From an uncultured Eubacteriales bacterium (GTDB taxonomy: Bacteria; Bacillota; Clostridia; Oscillospirales; CAG-382), in NCBI GenBank assembly GCA_900546385.1, contig URCT01000005.1, forward strand, positions 1-43,545: 43,545 bases of DNA, read 5' to 3'. How positions within the stretch are numbered: the stretch's first letter is position 1; every line of letters starts with the position of its first letter. A program made the translations under genes and the position numbers. Shown here one piece after another: positions 23,680-30,658 of the stretch. Under the pieces are notes generated by a model. The model saw only the letters and a list, made by a program, of their open reading frames with translations, had not been told where the DNA came from and made no database searches.

Positions 23680-25024
23680 TTATGTTGCCCGGCGTTAATA
23701 CGCCTCCGTTACCCTCGGCTGTTCTCGTAACAGTTAAAACTCCGTCTGAAACAGAAATCTGATGTCCGGATTCGCCCGTTTCCTCCTCCGATACAGAAAA
23801 GCCTTGTAACGTATTATCATCAAAATCCCAAACAACCGCTTCATCTAAAGACCCGGTCATACATGCCGTGTAGGCACTGTCACGTTCACCGCGGATACGG
23901 ATATAATAGACATTCGATTTTTCCAAATAGAAGTGGTTGGTTTCATCTTTTGCGACAGGAGACAACAGGTTACCGGCTGCATCCGCTATTTCATAAAATA
24001 GATTTTTTTCACTTGTTAATGTAAACGTATAATACCGACTGCTTGTCGGAGTAAATTTTAATAAATCAATATCCGGATTGCTTTGCGTTGTACGCTGAAT
24101 CGTTTCTCCCACGGCAATTTCGTTTGCATTCAAAAAAAGCGCCGTGTTTCGTTCGGCGTTGTCAATAACAGTTTGAAATATATCGGAATACTCTATTTGA
24201 ATCCCTCGTTTTGCTGTACGGTAAATGGAATCCGAATAAGGCTCTCCATATAAAACCGTTTCAACATCGTCCGTTTTGTAAATTGCATAAGGACGAGCTG
24301 TCAGGTAATCCACATAATTCTTAAGCGGGATATTAGTACAGGTGGCGATAAATACAAAATTGCCGTCCTCATCTATTCTATAAGTATGGTCAATTCCGCT
24401 TTCCACACTATATGCGATACCTTTGATATACTTTGATGACGGCAGTTCAAAATCCAATGCATGATTTAAGCTATCCAACATACTTGTCCGGGCAATTAAA
24501 AAGCCATATTCTGAAACGATAACACGTCCGGCTCCTGCAATGCTTGCCCGAAAACGGATGCTTACACTTCCGTTGGTTTCCAGCTTCAGCGATGCGCCCG
24601 GTATTGTCGTTGGCTGCACTTGTGTGCCGGATTGTGTTTCATTCGTATCAAAATCGTTTTGAGCGGCTTGCAGCTCATCCGACAGAACCTCATCCGACGG
24701 TATATCCGTTCCGCTATTTTCGTTCTCCCATTCGATGACAATGTTTTGTAAAAAGTCATCTTCGGAAGCGTCTGTTTCATCTTTCAAATCAGTTGTTTCA
24801 GTTTCCGTAATATCCGCTTGTTCACCGAAGCTTTCCGGAAGTTCAAAGTGGAATCCCTTTGAAGAAATGTCATTTTCCCAAGCTGTTTCAGCACTTTCGG
24901 AAGCGTCGGAGGAGTATCCAAGACTTACTTCAGTCAACGATAACTCGGCAAAAGCCGGAACACCGCAGGATTCCAAAAGGAGTAGTGCCGCGAGTATTTT
25001 TGCGGTAACTCTTTTTGCTTTCAT
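23627..25024 (-). pseudogene. Secreted N-terminal module of the RHS protein, internally deleted
   Basis: The 465-residue product starts with a signal peptide (MKAKRVTAKILAALLLLESCG, cleavage near AFAE), then an acidic linker and a beta-rich region (SVSIRFRASIAGAGRVIVSE, YTFTLTSEKNLFYEIADAAG, a pre-peptidase-like fold). It ends in VVWDFDDNTLQGFSV and then runs out of frame into RHS core DNA at about 23690. RHS proteins of Clostridia have well over a thousand residues, so several kilobases of YD repeats appear to be deleted. ATG 25024 follows AAAGGAAT. The upstream LytTR-type repeats suggest control by the AgrA-like regulator. Confidence 0.7.
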
Positions 25025-25200
25025 GTTTTTTATTCCTTTTATAAAATGTGGGATTGTGGGAGCGGTTTCTGATTTCTTGGCAAACACCACCTTAATTATT
25101 TTATGAGAATAGCTGAGAGGGGCGTTCATCGTCATCCTGCTATATTCTCAAGCATAAAAACACAGCTATTCTTTTGTACTGCATCATGTTAGCATAGTTT

Positions 25201-25274
25201 ATTATAAGGTACCATGATTTGGGAGGAAAATCAATCATTGCAACCCATTCGTTCGATTTTTAACCTTATTCGTT
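25201..25274 (-). promoter_or_regulatory. LytTR-type operator and promoter of the RHS gene
   Basis: Two ATTCGTT units at 25247-25253 and 25268-25274 (AACGAAT on the minus strand) start exactly 21 bp apart. Downstream on the minus strand is a -10 box TATAAT (25201-25206) without a good -35. A 21-bp period is the known spacing of LytTR-domain half-sites. The operator is the mirror image of the one before agrB. The 25025-25200 part shows only AT-rich leader sequence. Confidence 0.7.
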
Positions 25275-25438
25275 TTAGAACACCTAAACAGACTTACTAT
25301 AATCAATCTCACAAAGTAACGTGTGATGATATTATTATATTAGGTATTATCTGTGAGTTCGAGACAATGTAATTACCTTGTCTTCGTACATTGTCTTCTG
25401 CTTAGTTTTTTTGGTTTTGTTGAATGTATTACACAAGT

Positions 25439-25507
25439 AACGAATAGGATTAAAAACCAAACGAATAGGCAATATCTATTGATTTTTTCTTATGTTTGCA
25501 GTATTTT
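25439..25507 (+). promoter_or_regulatory. LytTR-type operator and promoter of agrBD
   Basis: Two perfect copies of AACGAATAGG (25439-25448 and 25460-25469) start 21 bp apart. Nine nucleotides on are TTGATT (25479-25484) and, after 17 bp, a weak TATTTT (25502-25507). An alternative -10 is TAAAAT at 25512. The position just upstream of -35 suits activation by the AgrA-like regulator, the usual positive feedback of agr systems. The 25275-25438 interval contains no gene. Confidence 0.75.
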
Positions 25508-25536
25508 TAGATAAAATATCTCTTTTGGAGTTCCAT

Positions 25537-26130
25537 ATGTATCATAAAATTGCTTCAATGTTGACTGCAAGATTAGAAAAAGAAAAAATGCTTGACCCTG
25601 CTAAACATGATTGCTATGCCTATGGCTTCGAATTGATGATTTCGTATTTCTGCTATTTTGTTATATTACTCATAATATCAATCATAACCTGCACGATATG
25701 GCAATCTGTTCTTTTTTGCATTGGATTTATGACTCTAAGAAGATGTGCAGGTGGTTTTCATGCTGACTCCTACACAAAATGCCATTTATTGTTTTCGTTA
25801 AACCACTTATTATTTATTGCATTTTATTATTTTTGTCCGACCAAATACGATGCTTGGTTAATCGTATTTGGTTCTATATTCTGTTTATTGGTAATGTGGC
25901 TGTTTGCACCGATAGAGCATATGAATCGGCCATTTAATGATGCTGAACGACACTGCTTCAAAAGGAGAAGCAGAATATATAGTTGTATTATCGTTTCAGT
26001 TTCCCTGGTTTCTCTGCAGTTTCCTATATTACATAGCTTTTTACTGTGTTATTTGTATGGCGTTTTTTCTGCTTCTTGCTCTACTGTAGCGGGATACATC
26101 CAGCAAAGCAGAAAACAGCCTCAAATATAA
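25537..26130 (+). CDS. agrB: AgrB-like peptide-processing membrane protease
   Basis: The 197-residue protein has about five hydrophobic helices and the AgrB core. Catalytic His75 and Cys82 lie in RRCAGGFHADSYTKC, two positions off the His77/Cys84 pair known for S. aureus AgrB. AgrB is a cysteine protease that cuts the AgrD propeptide and forms the thiolactone ring. ATG 25537 follows TTGGAG by 6 nt; an in-frame ATG at 25492 lacks a ribosome binding site. The agrD-like gene starts 26 nt downstream. It appears intact. Confidence 0.93.
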   Translation: MYHKIASMLTARLEKEKMLDPAKHDCYAYGFELMISYFCYFVILLIISIITCTIWQSVLFCIGFMTLRRCAGGFHADSYTKCHLLFSLNHLLFIAFYYFCPTKYDAWLIVFGSIFCLLVMWLFAPIEHMNRPFNDAERHCFKRRSRIYSCIIVSVSLVSLQFPILHSFLLCYLYGVFSASCSTVAGYIQQSRKQPQI

Positions 26131-26156
26131 TTCACATTAAGAAAGAAGGTGAAATA

Positions 26157-26309
26157 ATGGGAAACAGAATTGTTAAATTCTTGTTAAAACACTCTGGTGC
26201 TTTAACAGCGTTAGCACTTCTTATCGGGATATCCTCTGTGAATTCGGCTTGTTATATGATGTATCATCAGCCGAAAATGCCCAAAGCATTAGATGATTAC
26301 AGAATGTAA
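26157..26309 (+). CDS. agrD: AgrD-like cyclic autoinducer propeptide
   Basis: The 50-residue peptide has an amphipathic N-terminus (MGNRIVKFLLKHSGALTALA), the segment SSVNSA, then Cys32 in ACYMMY and a tail HQPKMPKALDDYRM. The tail aligns with the conserved DEPKVPTEL-type tail of AgrD, recognised by AgrB, and the Cys is five residues before it. By analogy the mature signal would be a thiolactone of CYMMY with a short N-terminal extension; that is inference. GAAGGTG precedes ATG 26157. A strong terminator follows the stop. Confidence 0.88.
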   Translation: MGNRIVKFLLKHSGALTALALLIGISSVNSACYMMYHQPKMPKALDDYRM

Positions 26310-26321
26310 TTAAATCGTTAA

Positions 26322-26370
26322 AAATGTCCAATGAACCCGAAACAGCAAAAGGGTCATTGGACATTTTTTT
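26322..26370 (+). terminator. Terminator of the agrBD operon
   Basis: A long stem pairs AATGTCCAATGA with TCATTGGACATT, extended by CCC/GGG, and is followed by a run of seven T. It ends 61 nt after the agrD stop. Confidence 0.9.
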
Positions 26371-26440
26371 GCATAAATACCTTTTTCATCGATCAGTACA
26401 GCCGAATTTACCCGTATTTTCGAATAATGTGCTCCCTGTC

Positions 26441-26630
26441 AAGTAGACAGACTAAAAAAAGAAATTACAAATGGAATAGATTCTTTCTTCTCCCTCTGCT
26501 GCGTAGCAGGGGGAGATTTTCGTCACGCGGCGATGGCGAAGTAATACTCGCAAGGCATCATACAGTTCAAACGCTTCTGGTATCGGCGCGTATCGTATGC
26601 GGTGTGATTATCCATGTTTAAGTCGGCAAA
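26441..26630 (-). mobile_element. IS3-family insertion sequence, end remnant
   Basis: Sequence at 26446-26464 (CTGTCAAGTAGACAGACTA) resembles an IS3-family terminal inverted repeat. Just inside, on the minus strand, a frame ends with RRYQKRLNCMMPCEYYFAIAA and a stop at 26523, matching the YQKRLxxMTPxEY C-terminus of IS3-type transposases. Between them is a hairpin (CCTGCTACGCAGCAG type, 26493-26517). Everything else of the element is gone. It marks the boundary between the AT-rich agr region and the GC-richer region on the right. Confidence 0.6.
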
Positions 26631-26646
26631 TTGCCGGCTTTTTTGT
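26619..26646 (+). terminator. Hairpin with T-run
   Basis: GTCGGC-AAATT-GCCGGC is followed by TTTTTT. It could terminate rightward transcription entering from the IS remnant. Confidence 0.5.
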
Positions 26647-26728
26647 TCGCGCAGGCAGATAAAGGATTTTCTCAACGGAATGCGGCGTCGGAATATATTG
26701 ATTGAAGAACTTATCTTCGTCTTCCCCA

Positions 26729-26757
26729 TTGACAAAACCGGATCTTCATGTTATGCT
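26729..26757 (+). promoter_or_regulatory. Promoter of the sensor-regulator operon
   Basis: TTGACA (26729-26734) and TATGCT (26752-26757) are separated by 17 bp. The 131-nt leader to the start codon at 26889 shows no other gene. Confidence 0.65.
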
Positions 26758-26888
26758 GAAATAAAGATACAAGGATCCGTGCGTGTCCGGGCAGCCAATC
26801 AGCTCTGAAGGCGTTTTGTCACCCAAACACGGCTTTGCGGCTTTTCCCGTATCGATACTGTTCCCCAAGCAAAGGAGATGATCCGCAG

Positions 26889-28577
26889 ATGAACGCCGCA
26901 AACGGCAGCACCCGGAAATACAGCCGAACACTCTCCGCAGTATTCCTGACAATACTTTCAGCATTCATCTGCCGTCAGCTCACAAAGAACGGTATCCTGC
27001 CGCCGATGTTCGTCCGTCCGCTCGGGCTCGTGCGCTCGATTCTGTATATGGGGCTCTTCTTCGTGTGGGGAATCACCCTGAAGCGCCGGATAGTCCATAA
27101 GTCGGTGCGCCGGTATCTTATCGGCATCGACGGGCTGATACTGTTATGGCTGATCGTCAGAACGCTTAAGTTCCACATACTGACAATACGGTACGCCGCC
27201 CGGTATATGTGGTATCTCTATTACCTTCCCATGCTGTTCATCCCGATGTGCGGCGTGGTCATCGCACTGACGCTCGGAAAGCCGCTCGAATGGCGGATCC
27301 CGAAAAAGACCGGACTTCTCTGGGGCGTGACGCTGCTTCTCTTCCTGTTTGTGATAACAAACGACCTGCATCAGAAGGTCTTCGTTTTTCCCGCAGATCA
27401 GGGGTTCTTTGAGTGGAGCGACAAGGAATACAGCTACGCGGCGGTCTATTACCTCATTATGGCGTGGCAGATTTTCTGCGCGCTTCTGACACTTTTCCTG
27501 ATGCTCCGGAAATGCCGGATTCCGCTGACGCGCAGGCTCATAATCCTGCCGCTGATACCGCCGGGGTTGGCGATAGTCTATATCTTCGTTTACTGGAAGA
27601 GATACGATTGGCTCATGACTCTGTTCGGCGACCTCACGGTGACACAGACCGTCCTCTACGCCCTGACCTTCGAGATCTGCATACAGTGCAATCTCATCGC
27701 GTCGAACAGGCGCTACGAAGAGCTGTTCCGCGCGGTTACCGGCTGCTCGGCACAGATCACCGACAACGATTACTACGTCCGGTACGCCGCGCTTGACGCG
27801 GAGCCGTTCAGCCTTGAGACGCTTGTCTCGTCCGAAAACACGCCGATACTTCTCTCGGATTACCGGATTCTCTACAATATACCGATAAAAGGCGGACACG
27901 CCATCTGGACCGAGGACGTCTCGGAGCTCATAAAGCGCGGTGCAGAGACACAGGAGGTCAAGGAAGAGCTCGAGGAGCGCAACTCCCTTCTCCGCTACGA
28001 GTACACGCGCGACAAGAAGCGCAGGGAAATCGAGGAGAAAAACCGGCTCTACGATATGCTCCGCAGCGTCACGCAGCAGCAGATGGACAAGATTGCCGTC
28101 AGGGTCGACGAGTACCGCGCCTCGGACAAAAACTCGGACGAGGCAAAGAGAATACTCGCTCGGATCGCGGTGCTCTGCGGCTTCATAAAGCGAAGGCGGC
28201 ATCTCGCGCTGCTGAACTACCGCAATTATGACATTCCGGCAGCCGAGATGGAGAACGCGTTCGGCGAGACAATACGGGTGCTCCGGCTTCTCTCGGCGCG
28301 CGGGACATGTTTTGTCGACGGCGAGATGCTGAACGGCAGGGCGGCGGCTCTCGCATACGACTTTTTCGAGGATTGCGTTGAGGAGACCTTCGGAGAGCTT
28401 GAAGCGGTCAACGTCCGGCTCGCACGTCCGTGCGGCCTTCTTCGCGTCACGGTCTCGCTCGACACCCGAAGAGATTTATCGGAGATAACGTACAAGTACC
28501 CTTCTGCGAAAATCGATACAGACGACGGCGAGCAGACGCTGGTTCTGCCGCTCGAGTCGGAGGGAGGCGAAGCATGA
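26889..28577 (+). CDS. 7TM membrane sensor with degenerate kinase-like C-terminus
   Basis: The 562-residue protein has about seven to nine membrane helices in residues 1-290, resembling the N-terminal 7TM region of some histidine kinases. The cytoplasmic part has a PAS-like segment and a coiled-coil helix (EELEERNSLLRYEYTRDKKR, EEKNRLYDMLRSVTQQQMDK), where a kinase would carry its phospho-acceptor His. None is visible there, and the ATPase-like end lacks the N and G boxes. It may be a pseudokinase partner of the next protein. ATG 26889 follows AAAGGAG; its stop overlaps the kinase start by 4 nt. Confidence 0.7.
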   Translation: MNAANGSTRKYSRTLSAVFLTILSAFICRQLTKNGILPPMFVRPLGLVRSILYMGLFFVWGITLKRRIVHKSVRRYLIGIDGLILLWLIVRTLKFHILTIRYAARYMWYLYYLPMLFIPMCGVVIALTLGKPLEWRIPKKTGLLWGVTLLLFLFVITNDLHQKVFVFPADQGFFEWSDKEYSYAAVYYLIMAWQIFCALLTLFLMLRKCRIPLTRRLIILPLIPPGLAIVYIFVYWKRYDWLMTLFGDLTVTQTVLYALTFEICIQCNLIASNRRYEELFRAVTGCSAQITDNDYYVRYAALDAEPFSLETLVSSENTPILLSDYRILYNIPIKGGHAIWTEDVSELIKRGAETQEVKEELEERNSLLRYEYTRDKKRREIEEKNRLYDMLRSVTQQQMDKIAVRVDEYRASDKNSDEAKRILARIAVLCGFIKRRRHLALLNYRNYDIPAAEMENAFGETIRVLRLLSARGTCFVDGEMLNGRAAALAYDFFEDCVEETFGELEAVNVRLARPCGLLRVTVSLDTRRDLSEITYKYPSAKIDTDDGEQTLVLPLESEGGEA

Positions 28578-29821
28578 ACGCTTTTTATACACTGCCGCCT
28601 CTTCTGCGATCGATGTTTGCCACGATGCTCTTTGTCTCGGTGATAGGAGAGACCGCGCTCCTTATATACAAAGCACACCGTTCGGTGCGGTTTGCGGAAA
28701 AGCTTGTCTCCCTCCTTGCGCTTTTCGTCCTGTTTTCGGCACTGATATTGTTCCCGCAATACGGGGACGCGGACACCGGGCTGTGCAGACTTCCGTGGAT
28801 TCCGGTCGCTGTTCTGCTGTTTCTGGCAGCTATTCATCTTTCTATCGCGATCCCCATGGAGCGTAAACGGCTTTTCGAGCGCATCACTCCCGATTCCATC
28901 CGCGAGGCGACGAACGCCCTCACAATGGGGATCTGCTTTGCCGACCCGGCGGGGCGGATAATCCTCTGCAACGAGACCATGCGTGAGCTTTCCTATATGA
29001 TGACAGGTTCCTATCCGCAGATGATCGGCGAGCTCGACACGGTGCTGTTTCCTGCGGGGCCGGACGGAAAACGGTCATCAAACGGGACATTCTTCTTTCC
29101 TGACGGAAACGTGAGGCTGTTCAACTCGGAGCAGATAACCGTAAGCGGAGAGAAAGGCTGGCGGCAGATAACCGCGCAGGATATCACGGAGCTCCACCGC
29201 GTAAAGGAGCAGCTTGAGAGCGAAAACCGGCGTCTTGCCGAAACCAACCGCAAACTCCGCGCGATGTATGACCGTATGACCGACGACATCCGGGAAAAGG
29301 AGAGCCTTGAAATGAAGATCCGGACTCACGACACGATGGGACGGAGTCTCATAACGATTCAGGACATCATGGAAAACGCGGACGAGGCAGACAAGAAGCT
29401 CGCCGCGCTGAGGGACGCCGTGAGCGTTCTCTCGGCGTCTCCGCCGCAGCTGAACGGGGACATTGCGGATGAGGTGAAGAACTGCGAAAAGCTCGGAATC
29501 AAGCTTATACTCAAAGGGTATATGCCGCATAACACAAGGCTTGAGCAGCTTGTGGTGGCTGCAATACGCGAATGCGCCACGAACTGCGTCAGACACGCGC
29601 ACGGGACTTATGTGGCTGTCAACCTACAGGAACGGCACGGGATCTGCTCGGTCACGATAACCAACGACGGTGAAAAACCGAAGGGAAAGATAATCGAGGG
29701 AAGCGGACTTTCATCGCTGAGACGAAGCGTCGAATCCATGGGCGGCGAAATGCTCACGGCATATTCTCCCGTCTTCGCGCTGCTTCTCAATCTGCCGATA
29801 ACGGAGGATGAGATATGGTAA
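28574..29821 (+). CDS. PAS-domain sensor histidine kinase
   Basis: The 415-residue protein has three membrane helices (residues 12-95), a PAS domain (about 108-208: EATNALTMGICFADPAGRII, then WRQITAQDITELH), a coiled coil and a kinase core with His252 in KIRTHDTMGRSLITIQ, HisKA_3-like. The ATPase part shows VVAAIRECATNCVRHAHG and GSGLSSLRRSVESMGGEM. This places it with NarX/DegS-type kinases, matching the NarL-type regulator that follows. The start overlaps the preceding stop (ATGA), and its stop overlaps the regulator start, so the three are translated together. Confidence 0.88.
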   Translation: MNAFYTLPPLLRSMFATMLFVSVIGETALLIYKAHRSVRFAEKLVSLLALFVLFSALILFPQYGDADTGLCRLPWIPVAVLLFLAAIHLSIAIPMERKRLFERITPDSIREATNALTMGICFADPAGRIILCNETMRELSYMMTGSYPQMIGELDTVLFPAGPDGKRSSNGTFFFPDGNVRLFNSEQITVSGEKGWRQITAQDITELHRVKEQLESENRRLAETNRKLRAMYDRMTDDIREKESLEMKIRTHDTMGRSLITIQDIMENADEADKKLAALRDAVSVLSASPPQLNGDIADEVKNCEKLGIKLILKGYMPHNTRLEQLVVAAIRECATNCVRHAHGTYVAVNLQERHGICSVTITNDGEKPKGKIIEGSGLSSLRRSVESMGGEMLTAYSPVFALLLNLPITEDEIW

Positions 29822-30447
29822 ACACGATACTGGTCGAAGACGACCGCTATATGCTGAAGCATTTTTCGCTGATACTCGAATCGGATGAGCGGTTCCGCCT
29901 CATCGGGACGTTTCGAGATGCTTTTGACATTGAGAGCCGCTGCGGAGCCGACGTCGATCTTGTGCTGATGGACATCCTTACACTGCACAAGCACTCGGGC
30001 CTTGCGGCAGGAAGACGGATAAAAGAGAGGTTTCCGCACATTAAAGTCGTCGTGATCACCTCACTCATCGACCCGAACGTGCTTTCCGAGGCAAAGCGCG
30101 GCGCGGCGGACAGCCTGTGGTACAAGGATCACGGCACGGAGGAGCTGCTTGATGTGATTATGCGGACCATGAACGGCGAGCGGATCTTTCCGGGCGCAGC
30201 TCCGTCTGTCGAGATGAAGAATATGCTGTCGGGCGACATCTCACCGATACAGATCGAGATCCTCCGCCACTACATACGCGGCTTCACCTACCGGGAGATT
30301 GCCGACAAGTTCGGTCTGTCGGTCAGCGGAGTCCGCTGGAACCTTTCGGACATGATCGAAAAGGGCGGCTTCAACAACAAGGAAGAGCTGATCGCCACCG
30401 CCATCGAAAACAAGCTGATCGTGACGACGCTCCGGGATACAGAATGA
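29815..30447 (+). CDS. NarL/FixJ-like response regulator
   Basis: The 210-residue protein has a receiver domain with pocket VEDD and phospho-acceptor Asp53 (LVLMDILTLHKHSG), where the usual MP after the Asp is replaced. It has a C-terminal LuxR-type helix-turn-helix (about 145-205: ISPIQIEILRHYIRGFTYRE, IADKFGLSVSGVRWNLSDMI). It is the partner of the preceding kinase, whose gene it overlaps. Its likely targets include the next promoter, before the SLH protein gene, because of the TGACA repeats there; that is inference. A strong terminator follows. Confidence 0.9.
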   Translation: MVNTILVEDDRYMLKHFSLILESDERFRLIGTFRDAFDIESRCGADVDLVLMDILTLHKHSGLAAGRRIKERFPHIKVVVITSLIDPNVLSEAKRGAADSLWYKDHGTEELLDVIMRTMNGERIFPGAAPSVEMKNMLSGDISPIQIEILRHYIRGFTYREIADKFGLSVSGVRWNLSDMIEKGGFNNKEELIATAIENKLIVTTLRDTE

Positions 30448-30453
30448 ACGCTT

Positions 30454-30482
30454 TCCTCCGGGATTTTCCCGGAGGATTTTTG
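30454..30482 (+). terminator. Terminator of the sensor-regulator operon
   Basis: TCCTCCGGGA-TTTT-TCCCGGAGGA stem followed by TTTTT, a few bases after the regulator stop. Confidence 0.9.
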
Positions 30483-30500
30483 TGCTTTCAGCGAAATAAC

Positions 30501-30543
30501 TGACACTTGTGACAGTGACAAAAGCCAAAATATGCATTATAAT
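30501..30543 (+). promoter_or_regulatory. Promoter of the SLH protein gene, with TGACA repeats
   Basis: GTGACA (30515-30520) and TATAAT (30538-30543) have a 17-bp spacer. Three TGACA units (30501, 30510 and 30516 starts) cover and precede the -35 box and could bind the NarL-type regulator encoded just upstream. Confidence 0.6.
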
Positions 30544-30584
30544 GGAATTGCAAGATGATCGGTACGTCTCCCCGACTGACGGAT

Positions 30585-30616
30585 CCCGATCATTCAGCGA
30601 CCCGATCATTCAGCGA
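30585..30616. repeat. Perfect 16-bp tandem duplication in the leader
   Basis: CCCGATCATTCAGCGA occurs twice in direct succession (30585-30600 and 30601-30616) between the promoter and the ribosome binding site of the SLH gene. Its role is unknown. Confidence 0.85.
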
Positions 30617-30658
30617 TCCGAAATCCCGAAATCTATGATTACAAAGGAGAAATGCAAA

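Noticed and set aside
27144..28202. A 352-codon open frame antisense to the 7TM sensor gene
   Set aside because: It mirrors the codon bias of the real gene, has no ribosome binding site, and its product is a charged mixture without domains.
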